This document shows, in pieces, positions 1-11,885 of a stretch of DNA of 28,916 bases; the first letter of the stretch is position 1, and each line of letters begins with the position of its first letter. The stretch is from Fonticula-like sp. SCN 57-25. Taxonomy: Eukaryota; Nucleariida; Rotosphaerida. The notes beneath the pieces are model-generated. The model had not been told where the DNA came from, made no database searches, and worked only from the letters and a program-made list of their open reading frames with translations. The stretch spans positions 1 through 28,916 of the forward strand of contig MEDX01000051.1 in assembly GCA_001724245.1 (NCBI GenBank), in the 5' to 3' direction. Position numbers and translations under genes: made by a program.

Positions 1-1635
1 GCGCTGAACGCGGCGTCGACGCGGCGGCCAAACCCAGCCGCGCCCTCGTGCTGCCACGAAAGAAACAGCTTGACAATGTCGGGGCGGCGGCCGCACTGAA
101 AGGTCTTGTCGCCGAGGTCGTACGGGCTGTCGCCATGGAAGAGATATTCAGCGCCGCAGGCTGCGAGTCCGGGGCAGACAGAAAAAGAGTGAGCGGCATA
201 AAGTGTGACGGGCAGATTGAGAGAGATAAAATGTGCAGTAGATAGAGGTATAGAGAACAGTACAGTACGCAGTAGAATATTCAGTAAAATGTGCAATTTG
301 CAGTGTAGTTTGCAATATAAGTGCGTACACATGGCGCCGTGGAGTGAACCTCGCTCGCGCACGAGCAGCAGCGACGTCTGAATAGGAACACCAAGCATTT
401 TGTGCGCGTTCCACGCAATCGAGTCGGTCTATCACAGCATTAGCGACCTCACTGCTGCTCACCCGCGCACCAATCCCGAGCCGTCCATGAGGTGTCGGTG
501 CGCGTCGGAAAAGACGACCGAGCCGCCCCAGCAAGCGTCCGTGTGCAGCCAGCAGTCGTTCGCGCGCGCCACCGCCGACAATGCCGCCAGGTGGTCGTAC
601 GCGCCAAACACGGTCGTCCCGGATGTCGCGCATATAATAAACGGCGTCTGGCCGGCCGCGCGGCACTTTTCGAGCGTCGTCGCTGTGAAATGATTGGTCA
701 GCGCACGTCGGGAGAAAAGGGTGGCGTGCCAAGGGCGTCGGGCAGCATACGGCCGGCCGCGTCGCAGGGGACGCCAATGACACTCGCGGTGCCCAGGCCC
801 ATCAGGTTCGCCGCCTTGGACAGCGAGTAGTGCGACGTTGTCGACGTGAGCGCCACCATGCGCTCGGTGCCGCGCATTCCATGCTGAGCGGGGGTTAGGT
901 AAGATGAAAAAAGTCAGGGGCGGACCTCTTTGATGTAGGGGAATTTGCGGTGGCGAGCGGCGACCAGCGCAAGAATATTTGAAGAGGAGCCGCCGGGGCA
1001 CGTAACGCCGTCGGCGTCGGCGTAGCCAAAGAGCTGGCCGACGCGGCGGATCGTCTCGATCTCGATGCTGCATGCGCGGTAAGCAAATCATATGATACTG
1101 ATAGATCAGTGTAGTACAGAGTAAAGACGGGAGCTACTTGGTAGACGTGCATGTTGGTGTTGAGCACGGCGGTGAGCAGCTCGCTCACCATTCCTGCACA
1201 GGGCGTAAGCGAGGTTGGGGGTGCGGCAGAAACAAGCGTACCGATAGGCTCGGCGCCGACGTAGAGCTTGTCCATGAAGCGAGGATGGCCCGTTCGTACG
1301 CTATACCGCAGCATTTGCTTTATCAAAACCATTAGAGCTATGCATTCACATTAGAGGCAGTTAGGAAAAAAGAAGGCCCAGTGTACCGTCGCGCCCTTTT
1401 CCTTCAGCAGGGAGATCGAGATCGAGGCGGCTCCTCAGCTCATCTGGCGGCATCGACTCGCAGATGCGTCGGTCTGGCTCGTCATTCTCGTTCAAGTCTA
1501 TCAACAAATAAATATTAGCTTCGCATTCACAGTCAAGTAAACAACAGCTCCAAGCGCACATTGGGCTAGCAGCGGCGAAAGCGCCTCGAGCAGCGACGCT
1601 AGCTCTTCACCTCGACTTGGTTCGTTTCCCGCCAT
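1..1635 (-). CDS. Group II PLP-dependent decarboxylase (glutamate / cysteine-sulfinate decarboxylase type), 3' end cut by window
   Basis: Exons read as complement(join(<1..160, 350..428, 471..682, 730..883, 926..1067, 1118..1193, 1242..1337, 1387..1497, 1560..1635)), all phases agreeing, giving about 368 residues of a family usually near 500. Seen: PAEGKGRDG near the N-terminus, TGHPRFMDKLY, LNTNMHVYQVAPVFTL, the CPGGSSSN cofactor loop, TPFIICATSGTT, LHTDACWGG (Asp contacting the PLP pyridine) and WNAHKML, whose Lys (AAA at 399-401, minus strand) should form the Schiff base. Then follow LFHGDSPYDLGDK and QCGRRPDIVKL. The family removes CO2 from glutamate, cysteine sulfinate or aspartate to make GABA, hypotaurine or beta-alanine. 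The C-terminal region that would help decide substrate lies outside the window. The start (MAGNEPSRG) is the only ATG that gives a usual N-terminus. The intron at 683-729 has a GC donor. The gene is divergent from the SOSS-B gene across about 110 bp. Confidence 0.9.
683..729 (-). other. GC-AG intron in the decarboxylase gene
   Basis: Between RMLPDAL and TTLEKCRAAG no GT donor gives a usable intron: the only GT there would make an intron of 24 nt and run out of family alignment. A GCACGC donor directly after CTTG joins the exons in phase (Gly split to Ala) and leaves a 47-nt intron ending in CACAG. The donor is the GC version of the local GTACGC consensus. Confidence 0.7.
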
Positions 1636-1746
1636 ATTACTGGAGGGGCAGCCGACTGCTTGTGTGATCTTTGTCGACGTCGCTACGTCAACCCTCACAG
1701 CTTGCTCGGCGCGAATACTGCGTGCCATAGACGTGTGAGGCGATAC
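1636..1746. promoter_or_regulatory. Divergent promoter, decarboxylase (-) and SOSS-B (+)
   Basis: Only about 110 bp separate the two start codons, so control elements must be shared or lie inside the genes. A TTTCCCGCCA block at 1625-1634 overlaps the decarboxylase start codon and resembles an E2F site. A TACGTCA half-site lies at 1683-1689. No TATA box is evident. Confidence 0.5.
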
Positions 1747-2646
1747 ATGGACGCGGCGCAGCAGCGGCTCACTCCCTTGGGGGACCTGCGGCCAAACATG
1801 AAGAGCGTCGCATGCCAGTTCATCGTCCTCGACAAGTGTACGCTACCTCGACCCTGCAGAAATGTTGCTGTGCGTGCTTGTGCTGATCCACCGTGCCCTT
1901 TACAGCTCCGCAGTCGACAAAGACACGAGACGGTAACACTATTCACCAGCTTGTTGTGGCGGACTCGACGGCGGCGATCACGTTATCTCTCTGGGATGAT
2001 CTCGGCGAGCTGGTAGAGTCGGGCGACATTCTTCGCCTAACCAACGGGTGCGCCATCGCCATGCTCCCCGCCGGTCGCTTACCATTGTTGAAGCTGGGCC
2101 TCGCTGCACAAGGGCGCTCTCCATCTCTATGCGGGCAACAAGGGAAAGGTTCGCCGGATTGGACAGTGCGCCGCTTTGCTCCTTGCCGCGCTTGAGCACT
2201 GTACTCTAACACGGCCGGTCTCAGGTACAATATGCTTTTCGTCGAGTCGCCCAATATGAGCCACTATCAATGGCAGCCGGACCCTAATAACCCCGACACG
2301 CCGGTGCGCCGCTCAGATCCTTTTATGTGATGCGTCGTCTCACACCATTGCTCGTGCAGATGATCGTGCCGCCGCCAAGTGGACCCGGAAGGTAGGCCTT
2401 TTCCCCTCTTTCTCTATTCAAACACTCTGTTGGACGCTGCTATTCATGTACTAACTGTCCTTTTTCCCTATTTTTAGGCAGGGCGCACCAGGACAGCCGA
2501 CCCCACCTATTGGTGGGCCGCCGATCGGGCAGCGCGCGGCCCCGCACGGCGGCGCCAGGCAGCCTCCTTCGTCCTTTGCCGGGCAGCCAGGAGGGCCGCC
2601 GCAGCGGCCGCCGCCGCGAAAGAGAAAGGCCGCCGAGGGGCCATGA
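1747..2646 (+). CDS. SOSSB: SOSS complex subunit B (OB-fold single-strand DNA-binding protein, hSSB1/NABP type)
   Basis: join(1747..1837, 1906..2047, 2094..2165, 2225..2303, 2360..2391, 2478..2646) gives 194 aa with every phase consistent. Seen: a single OB fold over residues 1-115, with LRPNMKSVACQFIVLDK, KTRDGNTIHQLVVADST, LSLWDDLGELVESGDILRL, NGWASLHKGALHLYAG, then YNMLFVESPNMSHYQW, matching human SSB1/NABP2 segment by segment. The rest is a Gly/Pro/Gln-rich tail ending in PPPRKRKAAEGP, which looks like a nuclear localisation signal. The family coats single-stranded DNA as part of the SOSS complex with INTS3 and aids ATM-linked repair of double-strand breaks. The ATG chosen directly precedes the first OB-fold strand. 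Exon 5 is only 32 nt. The gene converges on the ESSS gene downstream. Confidence 0.92.
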
Positions 2647-2934
2647 CCCAAAGTGGACCCCATTTGTAACACTACTGATCAATTTGTACTCTTTGAATGA
2701 ACCGCGAAATCGCACGACTGCGTCGCGACACACCCGTGCAGATATGTCAAGAGGAAACCGCACACGTAACAGCATAACATTTTATATTGTCCTGTTGTCG
2801 CACACGCGTGGCTCGGCCCCGTCAGCCGCATCACCCAAGGGCATCCGGATCAGACGGCGGCAAAAGAAACGAGTGCTAAACAAAAACATACACACACAAA
2901 AATAAAGAAAAATAGAATTCCTTAATCAGCTTTC
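2647..2934. other. Convergent 3' spacer between SOSS-B and ESSS
   Basis: This holds the 3' ends of two convergent genes. An AATAAA at 2901-2906 sits in an A-rich run and could be the SOSS-B polyadenylation signal, about 255 nt after its stop. Nothing else is recognisable. Confidence 0.35.
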
Positions 2935-3375
2935 TTAATACTTTGCGTTGGCGGCCTCCAGGCGGAGCTTGGCCTCGCGCTCGGCCCACGAACGAGCACT
3001 GAATCACGCGCATGTTAGCGTAAAAGCAACAACAAGAGCGGCATCAGCAAGTCGTCGTACCGAGTATCAGGCTTGAAATAAAGGGCGATGCCCGAAAGGA
3101 TCATCGTGCCGTACATTCCAATGAACCAGGGGAGCTCCCAGCCCTCGCGGGTGCGCACCTCTCCAGGCTGCAGAAAGCGAGGAAGAAGGGAAGAAAAGGA
3201 TTGGTTAGGTCACAAAAACGGCAAGTGATTCGAAACGTACCACACGCTGGAAAAGGTACCCCGACGGCTCGTAAGAGTGGTGGTCACCGTGGTGGCCGTG
3301 ACCGTGGCTGTCGGCGGCACCGCGGGCACTCCGCGGGCGGAAGAGCGGCACTCGCCGCATCACGCGCTGGAACAT
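2935..3375 (-). CDS. NDUFB11: NADH:ubiquinone oxidoreductase ESSS subunit (NDUFB11)
   Basis: complement(join(2935..2998, 3061..3167, 3241..3375)) encodes 101 aa. Seen: a basic mitochondrial-type N-terminus (MFQRVMRRVPLFRPRSARG), a His-rich stretch, the family signature PSGYLF, then EGWELPWFIGMYGTM leading into one membrane helix (roughly WFIGMYGTMILSGIALYF) and the exit motif YFKPDT, followed by a charged ARSWAEREAKLRLEAANAKY-type end. This order is typical of the ESSS accessory subunit in fungi, plants and protists. The protein is a single-pass subunit of the complex I membrane arm in the inner mitochondrial membrane. It has no catalytic residues and is needed for assembly. Its length is normal for the family. 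The promoter side (3376-3630) has TCTGATT repeats. Confidence 0.85.
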
Positions 3376-3403
3376 GTCGGCACAAGGGCAAGGACGTTTG
3401 ATT

Positions 3404-3438
3404 TCTGATTTTCTGATTTCGTCTGATTTCTTCTGATT
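3404..3438. repeat. Four TCTGATT direct repeats upstream of ESSS
   Basis: TCTGATT occurs at 3404-3410, 3412-3418, 3422-3428 and 3432-3438, that is every 8-10 bases, 30-60 bp upstream of the ESSS start (AATCAGA on the transcribed strand). It could be a binding array or a decayed microsatellite; the sequence alone does not decide. Confidence 0.6.
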
Positions 3439-3630
3439 GCGGATTTTCTGGCTCAAAAGTGGTCATTGCGCGGTGCATTGTAAAGAACGCACGTTTACAG
3501 CATAGCGGAAAGTGACAGAAAATAGAGACCAAGCATAGAGTGATAGTGAAAGCAAAAAATTCCAAAGAAAGCAGAGCAATAGATGAACAATGTAAGAGTG
3601 AAAAGGGAGAAATGTGCCGCGAAACGCGTC

Positions 3631-5155
<1,525 letters not shown>

Positions 5156-5717
5156 CGTGTGCGCGCGCGAAAAGCAACCGACTAAGTTTGCAGTTTGCAC
5201 CTTCCAAGGGTGATTGCGACTTGAATCTTTGCGAGGATGATCCCCGCAGTGAGGTGGTACTATTTTCCCAGAATGACTCTTAAGAAACCAGGCACATAAC
5301 TGGTTCGTCCTCTGTTCTCATTCAATGGCATTGCTTTGTGTGTTTGGTTTGCAAGCGCGCGCCCGATGCTCCCATCTGGGACTAGATGAGTGGCAAGCGA
5401 AGTGCCCTTTGTAAACGCAATGCGTTTGACATGGACTGAAGTGCAGAAGATGTCACATTCTCTGCGTGTCCGCAGTCTGTGATTTCGTAGAGTAAAATTT
5501 TGGTGTCATATCACACAAGAACAGGCGCTGAAGCGTGAACATGAGGTGAGATTCAGAATGTGATCCGCCTCTCTGCACAGCAAATAGTACTAAATTATTC
5601 GCATGCCCTCTACCTATGCTGTCGAGGAGAGCAAACATGCCCCGCCCTCTCGGTAAATATTGCCGTCACAAAGGGAACAAAAATAAACGTGAAGATAGCT
5701 CTCCATTCTTTACAAGT
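5156..5717. other. Spacer: WDR5 promoter side and L9 3' side
   Basis: No frame on either strand shows family-like protein or splice-consistent exons. The part nearest 5155 must hold the WDR5 promoter and the part nearest 5717 the L9 3' untranslated region. I looked for tRNA and box C/D snoRNA patterns and saw none that hold up. Confidence 0.4.
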
Positions 5718-6456
5718 TTACTCCTTCACAATGTTGCCGCGCTCCGAAACGTAGATACCGTCGAGGAACTTACGGATATCCTTGTTCTTCACAAGCACGC
5801 TCTGCTGCACGTTGGCGGCTGGAAGAGATAGGCATTAGTAAAATCCAACACGCGAGGACGTCTCATTCGTACCCGACTGCGAGACACGCTCGATGTCGTT
5901 GCCGGTGATGATGAGCTCATCCTTGACGGCCTCGCTGATCTTGGCAGTGACACCGTCAAGCATGGTTACCGAGCGGATGATGCGCTCACCGAGGAAGTTA
6001 CGGATCTCAACAGTGGTCTCCTTGTCGACGAGCACGTTGATGGGGAAGTGAGCATACACAAAGCGCATCTTGTACTCGAAACCCTGCGATCACGAAAATA
6101 TGAGCGTCGGAGCCCCAAAAACAATGGCCAGCATATGCGACCAAGGCGTACCTTGGTAACACCGATGATGAGGTTGTTAATGTGGGTGAGGATGGTGCGG
6201 ACCGAGGCAACCTGCTTGTGGGCGCCGAACCACTTGCCAACAGTGATGGTGCGGGTCTTGGCATTGTGCTGGAGCTCAAGGTTGAGGGCATCAAAGTTGC
6301 GCGTAAGGGTGCCGCGGGGACCCTTAAAAGTGACCGTGCGGCCCTTCACCTCCGCGGTGACTAAATCAAAGTTAGCATGGATGTTCCACGATGCACGGTG
6401 TCAAACGCACCATTCTCCGGGTAGGTGGTGGTCTGAACCGACGAAATCTGGCGCAT
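5718..6456 (-). CDS. RPL9: 60S ribosomal protein L9 (uL6)
   Basis: complement(join(5718..5818, 5873..6083, 6152..6360, 6411..6456)) encodes 188 aa, close to the 190-192 of other eukaryotes. Seen: [20 protein letters not shown] followed by [92 protein letters not shown]. These run along the two uL6 domains in order. The protein binds 25S/28S rRNA near the base of the stalk in the cytosolic large subunit. Three introns of 50-70 nt interrupt it and all begin GTRCG. Codon use is strongly C/G-ending, as expected for a highly expressed gene. It is divergent from SPO11. Confidence 0.96.
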
Positions 6457-6903
6457 GGTGGATGCTGCAAAGCGAAAGACGCGTCAGTCAACGTGCCACG
6501 GATGCGGATGGCAGAGTAAGACACGCTAGTGACCTGTGCACGGATGGATGGATGCGTGTTGGTTCCAACCACTCATCCACCATCCGCAGGCCCCACAACC
6601 ACAATCCAGCCGACCCACGGCCTGCAGAGCACAACCATCCGCAGGCCGAGGCATCCGCAGTCTCCCGGCCACCCCACCACCACTGTCAAGGCTCCAACGT
6701 ACCTGCTCACGGATGAGCACCTGCGCGTCTCGAAGGGAGATAGAAAGAGGGTGTTCGCGCAGTTTGGATGCGCGACAGTGAACACATCGAATCGCGATCC
6801 ACCAATCCGGATTTTAAATCACGTGATCCGATGTTGATGATTCGGTTTGGCGGGAAAGCAGTGTCGAGGACGATGCGCGAGAGCCCGTCATCCCGCCTTC
6901 GCC
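6457..6903. promoter_or_regulatory. Divergent L9/SPO11 promoter region with CATCCG repeats
   Basis: CATCCGCAGGCC occurs twice (6581-6592, 6637-6648), with a third partial copy CATCCGCAG at 6653-6661. The opposite orientation CGGATG recurs at 6498-6511 and 6539-6556 and in an inverted repeat TGCTCA-CGGA-TGAGCA at 6704-6719. A TTTGGCGGGAAA block (6846-6857) sits about 47 bp before the SPO11 ATG. The density of CGGATG in both orientations suggests a factor-binding cluster; which gene it serves is not clear, though it lies mostly on the L9 side. Confidence 0.55.
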
Positions 6904-8431
6904 ATGGGGACGGATCTGATTCACTCGACGTCTTCCGTTGGTATTATACATACATCTGACAACGATGTCAGGGACTTTGTGCGGTCCTCTTCTGCATCTG
7001 TGCTTCATTCCGGCTCCGTGTTCCATTCAGGCTCCGCGCACGGCATCTTTTCGTCAGGTTCGTCCCGGCTGGCGAGCGATCCAGTGAGCGATGGTCGGAT
7101 CGGCGAGGAGACTGATACAGAAGACGGATCAGAAACGGAGAGCGAATGCGGCGCTGATTCCGCCGAGCACGAGGAGGACTTTCCAATGCACGTTGACGAG
7201 CCTGATCTGGAGGAGCGTGATCAGGTCGAGGAGGATCCTGCCATTCAGCGGTGCGGTGGCACAATTGGCGTTTTGCTGCATGATATCTAATACTGCATAC
7301 AGGACAAATGAACTGATGGCTAGTCTTGGTGAGTTGCTTGAAAGCTCGCTCACTGACTCTGTGCGACCGACGCCGGCGCGTGTACTGTCGTGGAATCGCC
7401 TCCTGGAACTCGTTGTCGAGCTAAAGCGACAAGGGACGGTCATCACTAAACGGTACGCGGTCATTTAATGCAGCAGTTTGAGCTTAATGACATAATTATG
7501 CATAGCGATTTGTTTTACATGGACCCGGCTCTTTTTGTCAGCCAGTCGTTCGTCGACAAAGCGGTCGTTCGCCTGGCCAACGCCTATGGCGTGACTCGCG
7601 ATTCGCTAAACGTGGTTTGTGCAACGCACTTTTTTAACACCAAAGCTTACTATTTGTGTTACAGGTTGCTTCTGCTCGTGGATTTGCCGTCGGCTGCGTC
7701 AAAGTGCTCGAAGGCGGCGCGCTCGTCACCAACTATGGCGTGCCTACCACCACCGGGCACCTCATTTCGCCGCGCTTGCAATTCGAGTCTGTTCAAGTGG
7801 AATCAGAGGCGGCTTTTGTGCTCGTGGTGGAGAAGGACGCTGTGTTTTCAAGGATTCTGTCAGAGGGCGACTTGGCCGCCCTCCCGCCATGCGTCGTGGT
7901 GACTGTACGATCGCCGGCGCTCCCCGCCTTGACTAACAATATGCCCAGGGGAGAGGCTACCCCGACCTCGCCACTCGTCGCTTTGTAAAACTTATCGCGC
8001 AAGCCTATCCGAAATGCCCAATTTTCTTTTTGTCAGACTATGACCCCCACGGCCTCGCCATCTGTGCGCAGTACTGGCTGAACCGTGCAACCACAATCGC
8101 AGATCGCAGTGACCCTCTCCCGCTCGCCAGCTACATCGGCCCTTCCATGCGCGACTGTACAGAGTACGACACCTTTTCTTCCCACCTATCGTTCTGTTGC
8201 GCTCACGAGCCCACCCTCAGCCCGCTCGTTGCCCCAGCCTTTCTTCCGCTGACCGCGGCTGATCGCCGTCGAGCCATGCTCCTTCTACAAGATCCGTATC
8301 TCCCGGCCCCTCTCCGTCGCGAGCTTCAGCACATGCTACATTCATCCGTAAAGGCGGAGACAGAGGCGCTGTACGCGCGCCCAAATTACTTGTACCAGGC
8401 CGTTATGCAAGCACTGGCCGTGCATCAATAG
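6904..8431 (+). CDS. SPO11: SPO11 / topoisomerase VI subunit A-type meiotic endonuclease
   Basis: join(6904..7250, 7303..7452, 7506..7614, 7665..7904, 7949..8431) encodes 442 aa. Residues 1-115 are a Ser- and Glu/Asp-rich extension with no recognised fold. The winged-helix/5Y-CAP part follows (LLELVVELKRQGTVITKR then DLFYMDPALF); Tyr170 (TAC at 7516-7518) is the expected DNA-attacking residue. In the Toprim domain VVEKDAVF supplies metal-binding Glu258, and SDYDPHG supplies Asp312 and Asp314. GRGYPDLATRRF and the C-terminal NYLYQAVMQAL are also family-like. The protein makes the double-strand breaks that start meiotic recombination, working with a TopVIB-like partner; that partner is not in this window. 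It could instead be a plant-type TopVI-A, but the overall length and motif variants fit SPO11. The ATG used has a GCCATGG context. Confidence 0.9.
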
Positions 8432-8596
8432 CAGATCAATAGACAACAGACGTTGGGGAGCGGAAGATGTCGGCTGATGACGTAGGTGGGTTTTGACCAA
8501 TCAGCGGCGGACTTGGCGGCCACGTCACCTCACGTGTGTTTTTTCTCACTCCCAACAAATTCTGGGCACCAGGCCACCTGGTGCGAGGTAGCAGCC
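8432..8596 (+). promoter_or_regulatory. OGDH promoter with CCAAT and CACGTG elements
   Basis: A TGACGTA half-CRE (8478-8484), CCAAT (8497-8501), CACGTCAC (8521-8528) and the E-box CACGTG (8531-8536) lie within 60 bp and end about 60 bp before the OGDH ATG. The motifs are seen; their use is inferred. Confidence 0.45.
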
Positions 8597-11500
8597 ATGC
8601 TTTCGGCCATCGGTCGCGCTGCGGCGCAACAGCCGTTTGCGCGTCGCGTTACTGTCTCGGGAGCGCTGCGTGCGCTGGCACCTGTGCCTACTCGCTCTTA
8701 TGCGAAGCGCAGCGCGCCGCACCCGTCCGAGTCGTTCCTTCGTGGAACCTCTGCCGTCTATTTTGAGGAAATGCACCGCGCATGGCAGAAGGATCCCGCG
8801 TCCGTTCACAAGTCGTGGGATGTCTACTTCTCGCAGGTCGCGCGCGGCGCTGCCCCCGGCGAAGGTGCGTGTTTGCCTGGCGTCCTTCGGCGCGGTCTAA
8901 CTAGTGTGATTTGTAATAGCCTTTATGGAGGCGCCCGCTCCCGGCACCCCCCCGCCGGTCGCTGGTCAGATCGATGCGGCGACCCTGGAGCGCCTCGTTC
9001 AGGACTCTGTCAACGTGCAGCACCTCATTCGCGCCTACCAGGTGCGCGGCCACAACATTGCCAAGCTGGATCCTCTCGGCATCAAGGATGCGGATCTTGA
9101 TCCGTCCATCCCTCCGGAGCTTGAGTTCACGCGCTACGGCTTCACCGAGGCTGGTACGCAGACGCGCAGGCCATTTTTGTCGCCGTTCTAACGACTTTTT
9201 TATAAGATCTTGACCGCAAGTTCACTTTCAAGTCGAACGAGGTCACTGGCATCCTCGGCTCCAACGAGTCGTTGACCCTGCGCGAAATCATCGCCAAGCT
9301 GCAGAAGGTCTACTGCGGCACCGTCGGTGTCGAGTACATGGTATGTGGCCTCAGTTTTTTCTTTCTTTTTGCGCGTTTGCTTATCGTTTGTTTGCGCCTG
9401 TAGCACATTAAGAGCCGCGAGGAGTGCAACTGGCTCCGCGAGCGCATCGAGGTCAACCCGCGCAAGTTCTCGCGCGACGAGAAGCGCCGCATTCTCGACC
9501 GCCTCATCTGGTCCGATAGCTTTGAGCGGTACGTGTTCATTTTCACGCGCATAATGTGGTCTGACGACGCGTTGCAGCTTTGTTGCGCAAAAGTACCCGT
9601 CCGAGAAGCGCTTCGGCCTCGAGGGTTGCGAGGTTCTCCTGCCGGTCATGAAGGCCGCCGTTGATCTCTCGGCTGACCTCGGTACCGACCACATTGTCAT
9701 GGGCATGCCTCACCGCGGCCGCCTCAACGTTCTCTCCAACATGGTCCGCAAGCCGAACGAGGCCATTTTCTCCGAGTTCAACGGCAAGAACAAGCCGGAC
9801 GACTCTTTCTCTGGCGACGTAAAGTATCACTTGGGCATGCACTTTGTCCGCCCCACGCATTCGGGCAAGAACATTGCGCTCACGCTCGAGGCGAACCCGT
9901 CTCACCTCGAGGCCGTCAACCCCGTTGTTATGGGCAAGACTCGCGGTCTCCAGGACGAGATGCACGACGCGAAGCGGGAAAAGGTCTTCTCGATGCTCCT
10001 GCACGGTGACGCTGCTTTTGCTGGCCAGGGTGTCGTCTACGAGTCGCTCGGTCTCACCAACCTCCCCCACTACACCACCGGCGGTGTCCTCCACATTGTC
10101 GTCAACAATCAGATTGGCTTCACCACGGACCCCCGCTTTGCCCGCTCGACCCCGTACTGCACGGACGTTGCCCTTTCGCTCGAGGCGCCCATCTTCCACG
10201 TGAACGCCGACGACGTCGAGGCCGCCGTCTTTGTGAGCGAGCTTGCCACCGAGTACCGCGCCCGCTTTAAGAAGGACGTTGTCCTCGACCTTGTCTGCTA
10301 CCGCCGCCACGGTCACAACGAGGTCGATCAGCCCGCCTTCACGCAGCCGCTCATGTACAAGGTCATCTCTGCTCACCCGTCCGTCTACAAGAAATACAGC
10401 CAGCAGCTCATCTCGGAGGGCGTTTTCACCGAGGAGGAGGTGAAGGCCATGGAGGCTGAGGTTTGGCAGAAGCTCGAGGCCGCGTACCAGTCGGCCAAGG
10501 AGCAGGGTGTCGAGAATGAGGTGTGGACGAGCGCCGCCTGGATGACGGAGAAGGTGAAGCCGATCCGCGACAACTACAAGTCCATCTACCCCGAGAGGCA
10601 GACTGGCGTGCCGATGGCCGTCCTCAAGGAGGTCGGCGAGGCGATCAGCAGCTACCCGGCCGACTTTAAGGTGCACGACGGCCTTGCCCGCATCATTGCC
10701 ACGAAGCGCAAGACGATCGAGACCGGCGCCGGCATCGACATGCCGACCGCCGAGGCGCTCGCCTTTGGTACCCTCCTGAATGAGAACTGCCACGTGCGCC
10801 TGAGTGGCCAGGATGTCGAGCGCGGCACCTTTAGCCACCGCCACGCCGTCCTCGTTGACCAGAACACTGAGCAGCGCTACGTTCCGCTCAACAATATCAG
10901 CAGCTCGCAGGCTCCCTTCACCGTGACCAACTCGCATCTCTCCGAGTATGGCGTCATGGGCTTTGAGCTCGGCTACTCGATGGTTAACCCCAACTGGCTG
11001 ACCCTCTGGGAGGCCCAGTTCGGCGACTTTGCCAACACTGCTCAGTGCATCATTGACCAGTTCATTGCCTCTGGTGAGCGCAAGTGGCAGCAGCGCACCG
11101 GCCTCACCCTCCTGCTCCCGCACGGTTACGACGGCGCTGGCCCCGAGCACTCGAGCGGCCGCATGGAGCGCTTCCTGCAGCTCTGCGACGACAACCCGAA
11201 CAAGGTGCCCGACATGGCCGAGGAGAAGCGGAGACAGATCCAGGACGCCAATATGCAGGTCGTGTACCCGTCGACCCCGGCCAACTACTTCCACGTCCTC
11301 AGGCGGCAGCTTCACCGCGACTTTAGGAAGCCGCTCGTCGTCTTCAACTCCAAGGTCCTGCTCCGCCACCCGCTGGCCCGCTCGACCCTCGAGGAGATGT
11401 CGGGATCGTCAAAGTTCCGCCGCATGATCCCCGAGACTGCGCTCACCTGCCAGCCCGAGGCCGTCCGCCGCATTATCTTCTGCAGCGGCCAGGTCTACTA

Positions 11501-11885
11501 CAACCTGCTCAATGCCCGCAACGCCAACGATATCCAGGACGTGGCCATCACCCGCGTCGAGCAGATTTCGCCCTTCCCGTACGACCTCCTCGCCCGCGAG
11601 GCCGACAAGTACCCCAAGGCCGAGATCGTCTGGGCCCAGGAGGAGCCTATGAACGCCGGCGCCTGGACCTACGTCCAGCCCCGCATCCGCTCCGCGCTCA
11701 ACACCCTCAGCTCGTCGCACAAGAACGTTGACGCCCAGTACGCCGGCCGCTGCGCGAGCGCCTCGACCGCCACTGGCAACAAGAAGCAGCACGTTGCCGA
11801 GGAGTGCGAGCTCATTTCGCAGGCCTTCTTCTCCGAGAACCGCCCCGTCAAGGAGACCAAGAACGGCGCTCCCATCTTTGGTTAA
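8597..11885 (+). CDS. OGDH: 2-oxoglutarate dehydrogenase E1 component, mitochondrial
   Basis: join(8597..8864, 8920..9153, 9207..9340, 9404..9528, 9578..11885) encodes 1022 aa, essentially the length of human OGDH. Residues 1-38 are Arg/Ala-rich with no acidic residue and look like a mitochondrial presequence. The E1 N-terminal region follows ([18 protein letters not shown]), then [14 protein letters not shown]. The thiamine-diphosphate core has [11 protein letters not shown] (His299), GDAAFAGQG (Asp398 for the metal) and [11 protein letters not shown] transketolase-like pyrimidine domain has [20 protein letters not shown]. The C-terminal domain has [12 protein letters not shown]. The enzyme decarboxylates 2-oxoglutarate and passes the succinyl group to the lipoyl E2 in the TCA cycle. 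Introns are confined to the first 980 bp; the last exon is 2.3 kb. Codon bias is extreme, which opens a long but meaningless antisense frame. Confidence 0.97.

Noticed and set aside
9543-11369. 608-codon open frame antisense to OGDH
   Set aside because: It mirrors the OGDH coding exon. Strong C/G third-base bias removes stops from the opposite strand, and the translation is a Val/Leu/Arg-rich sequence with no domain.
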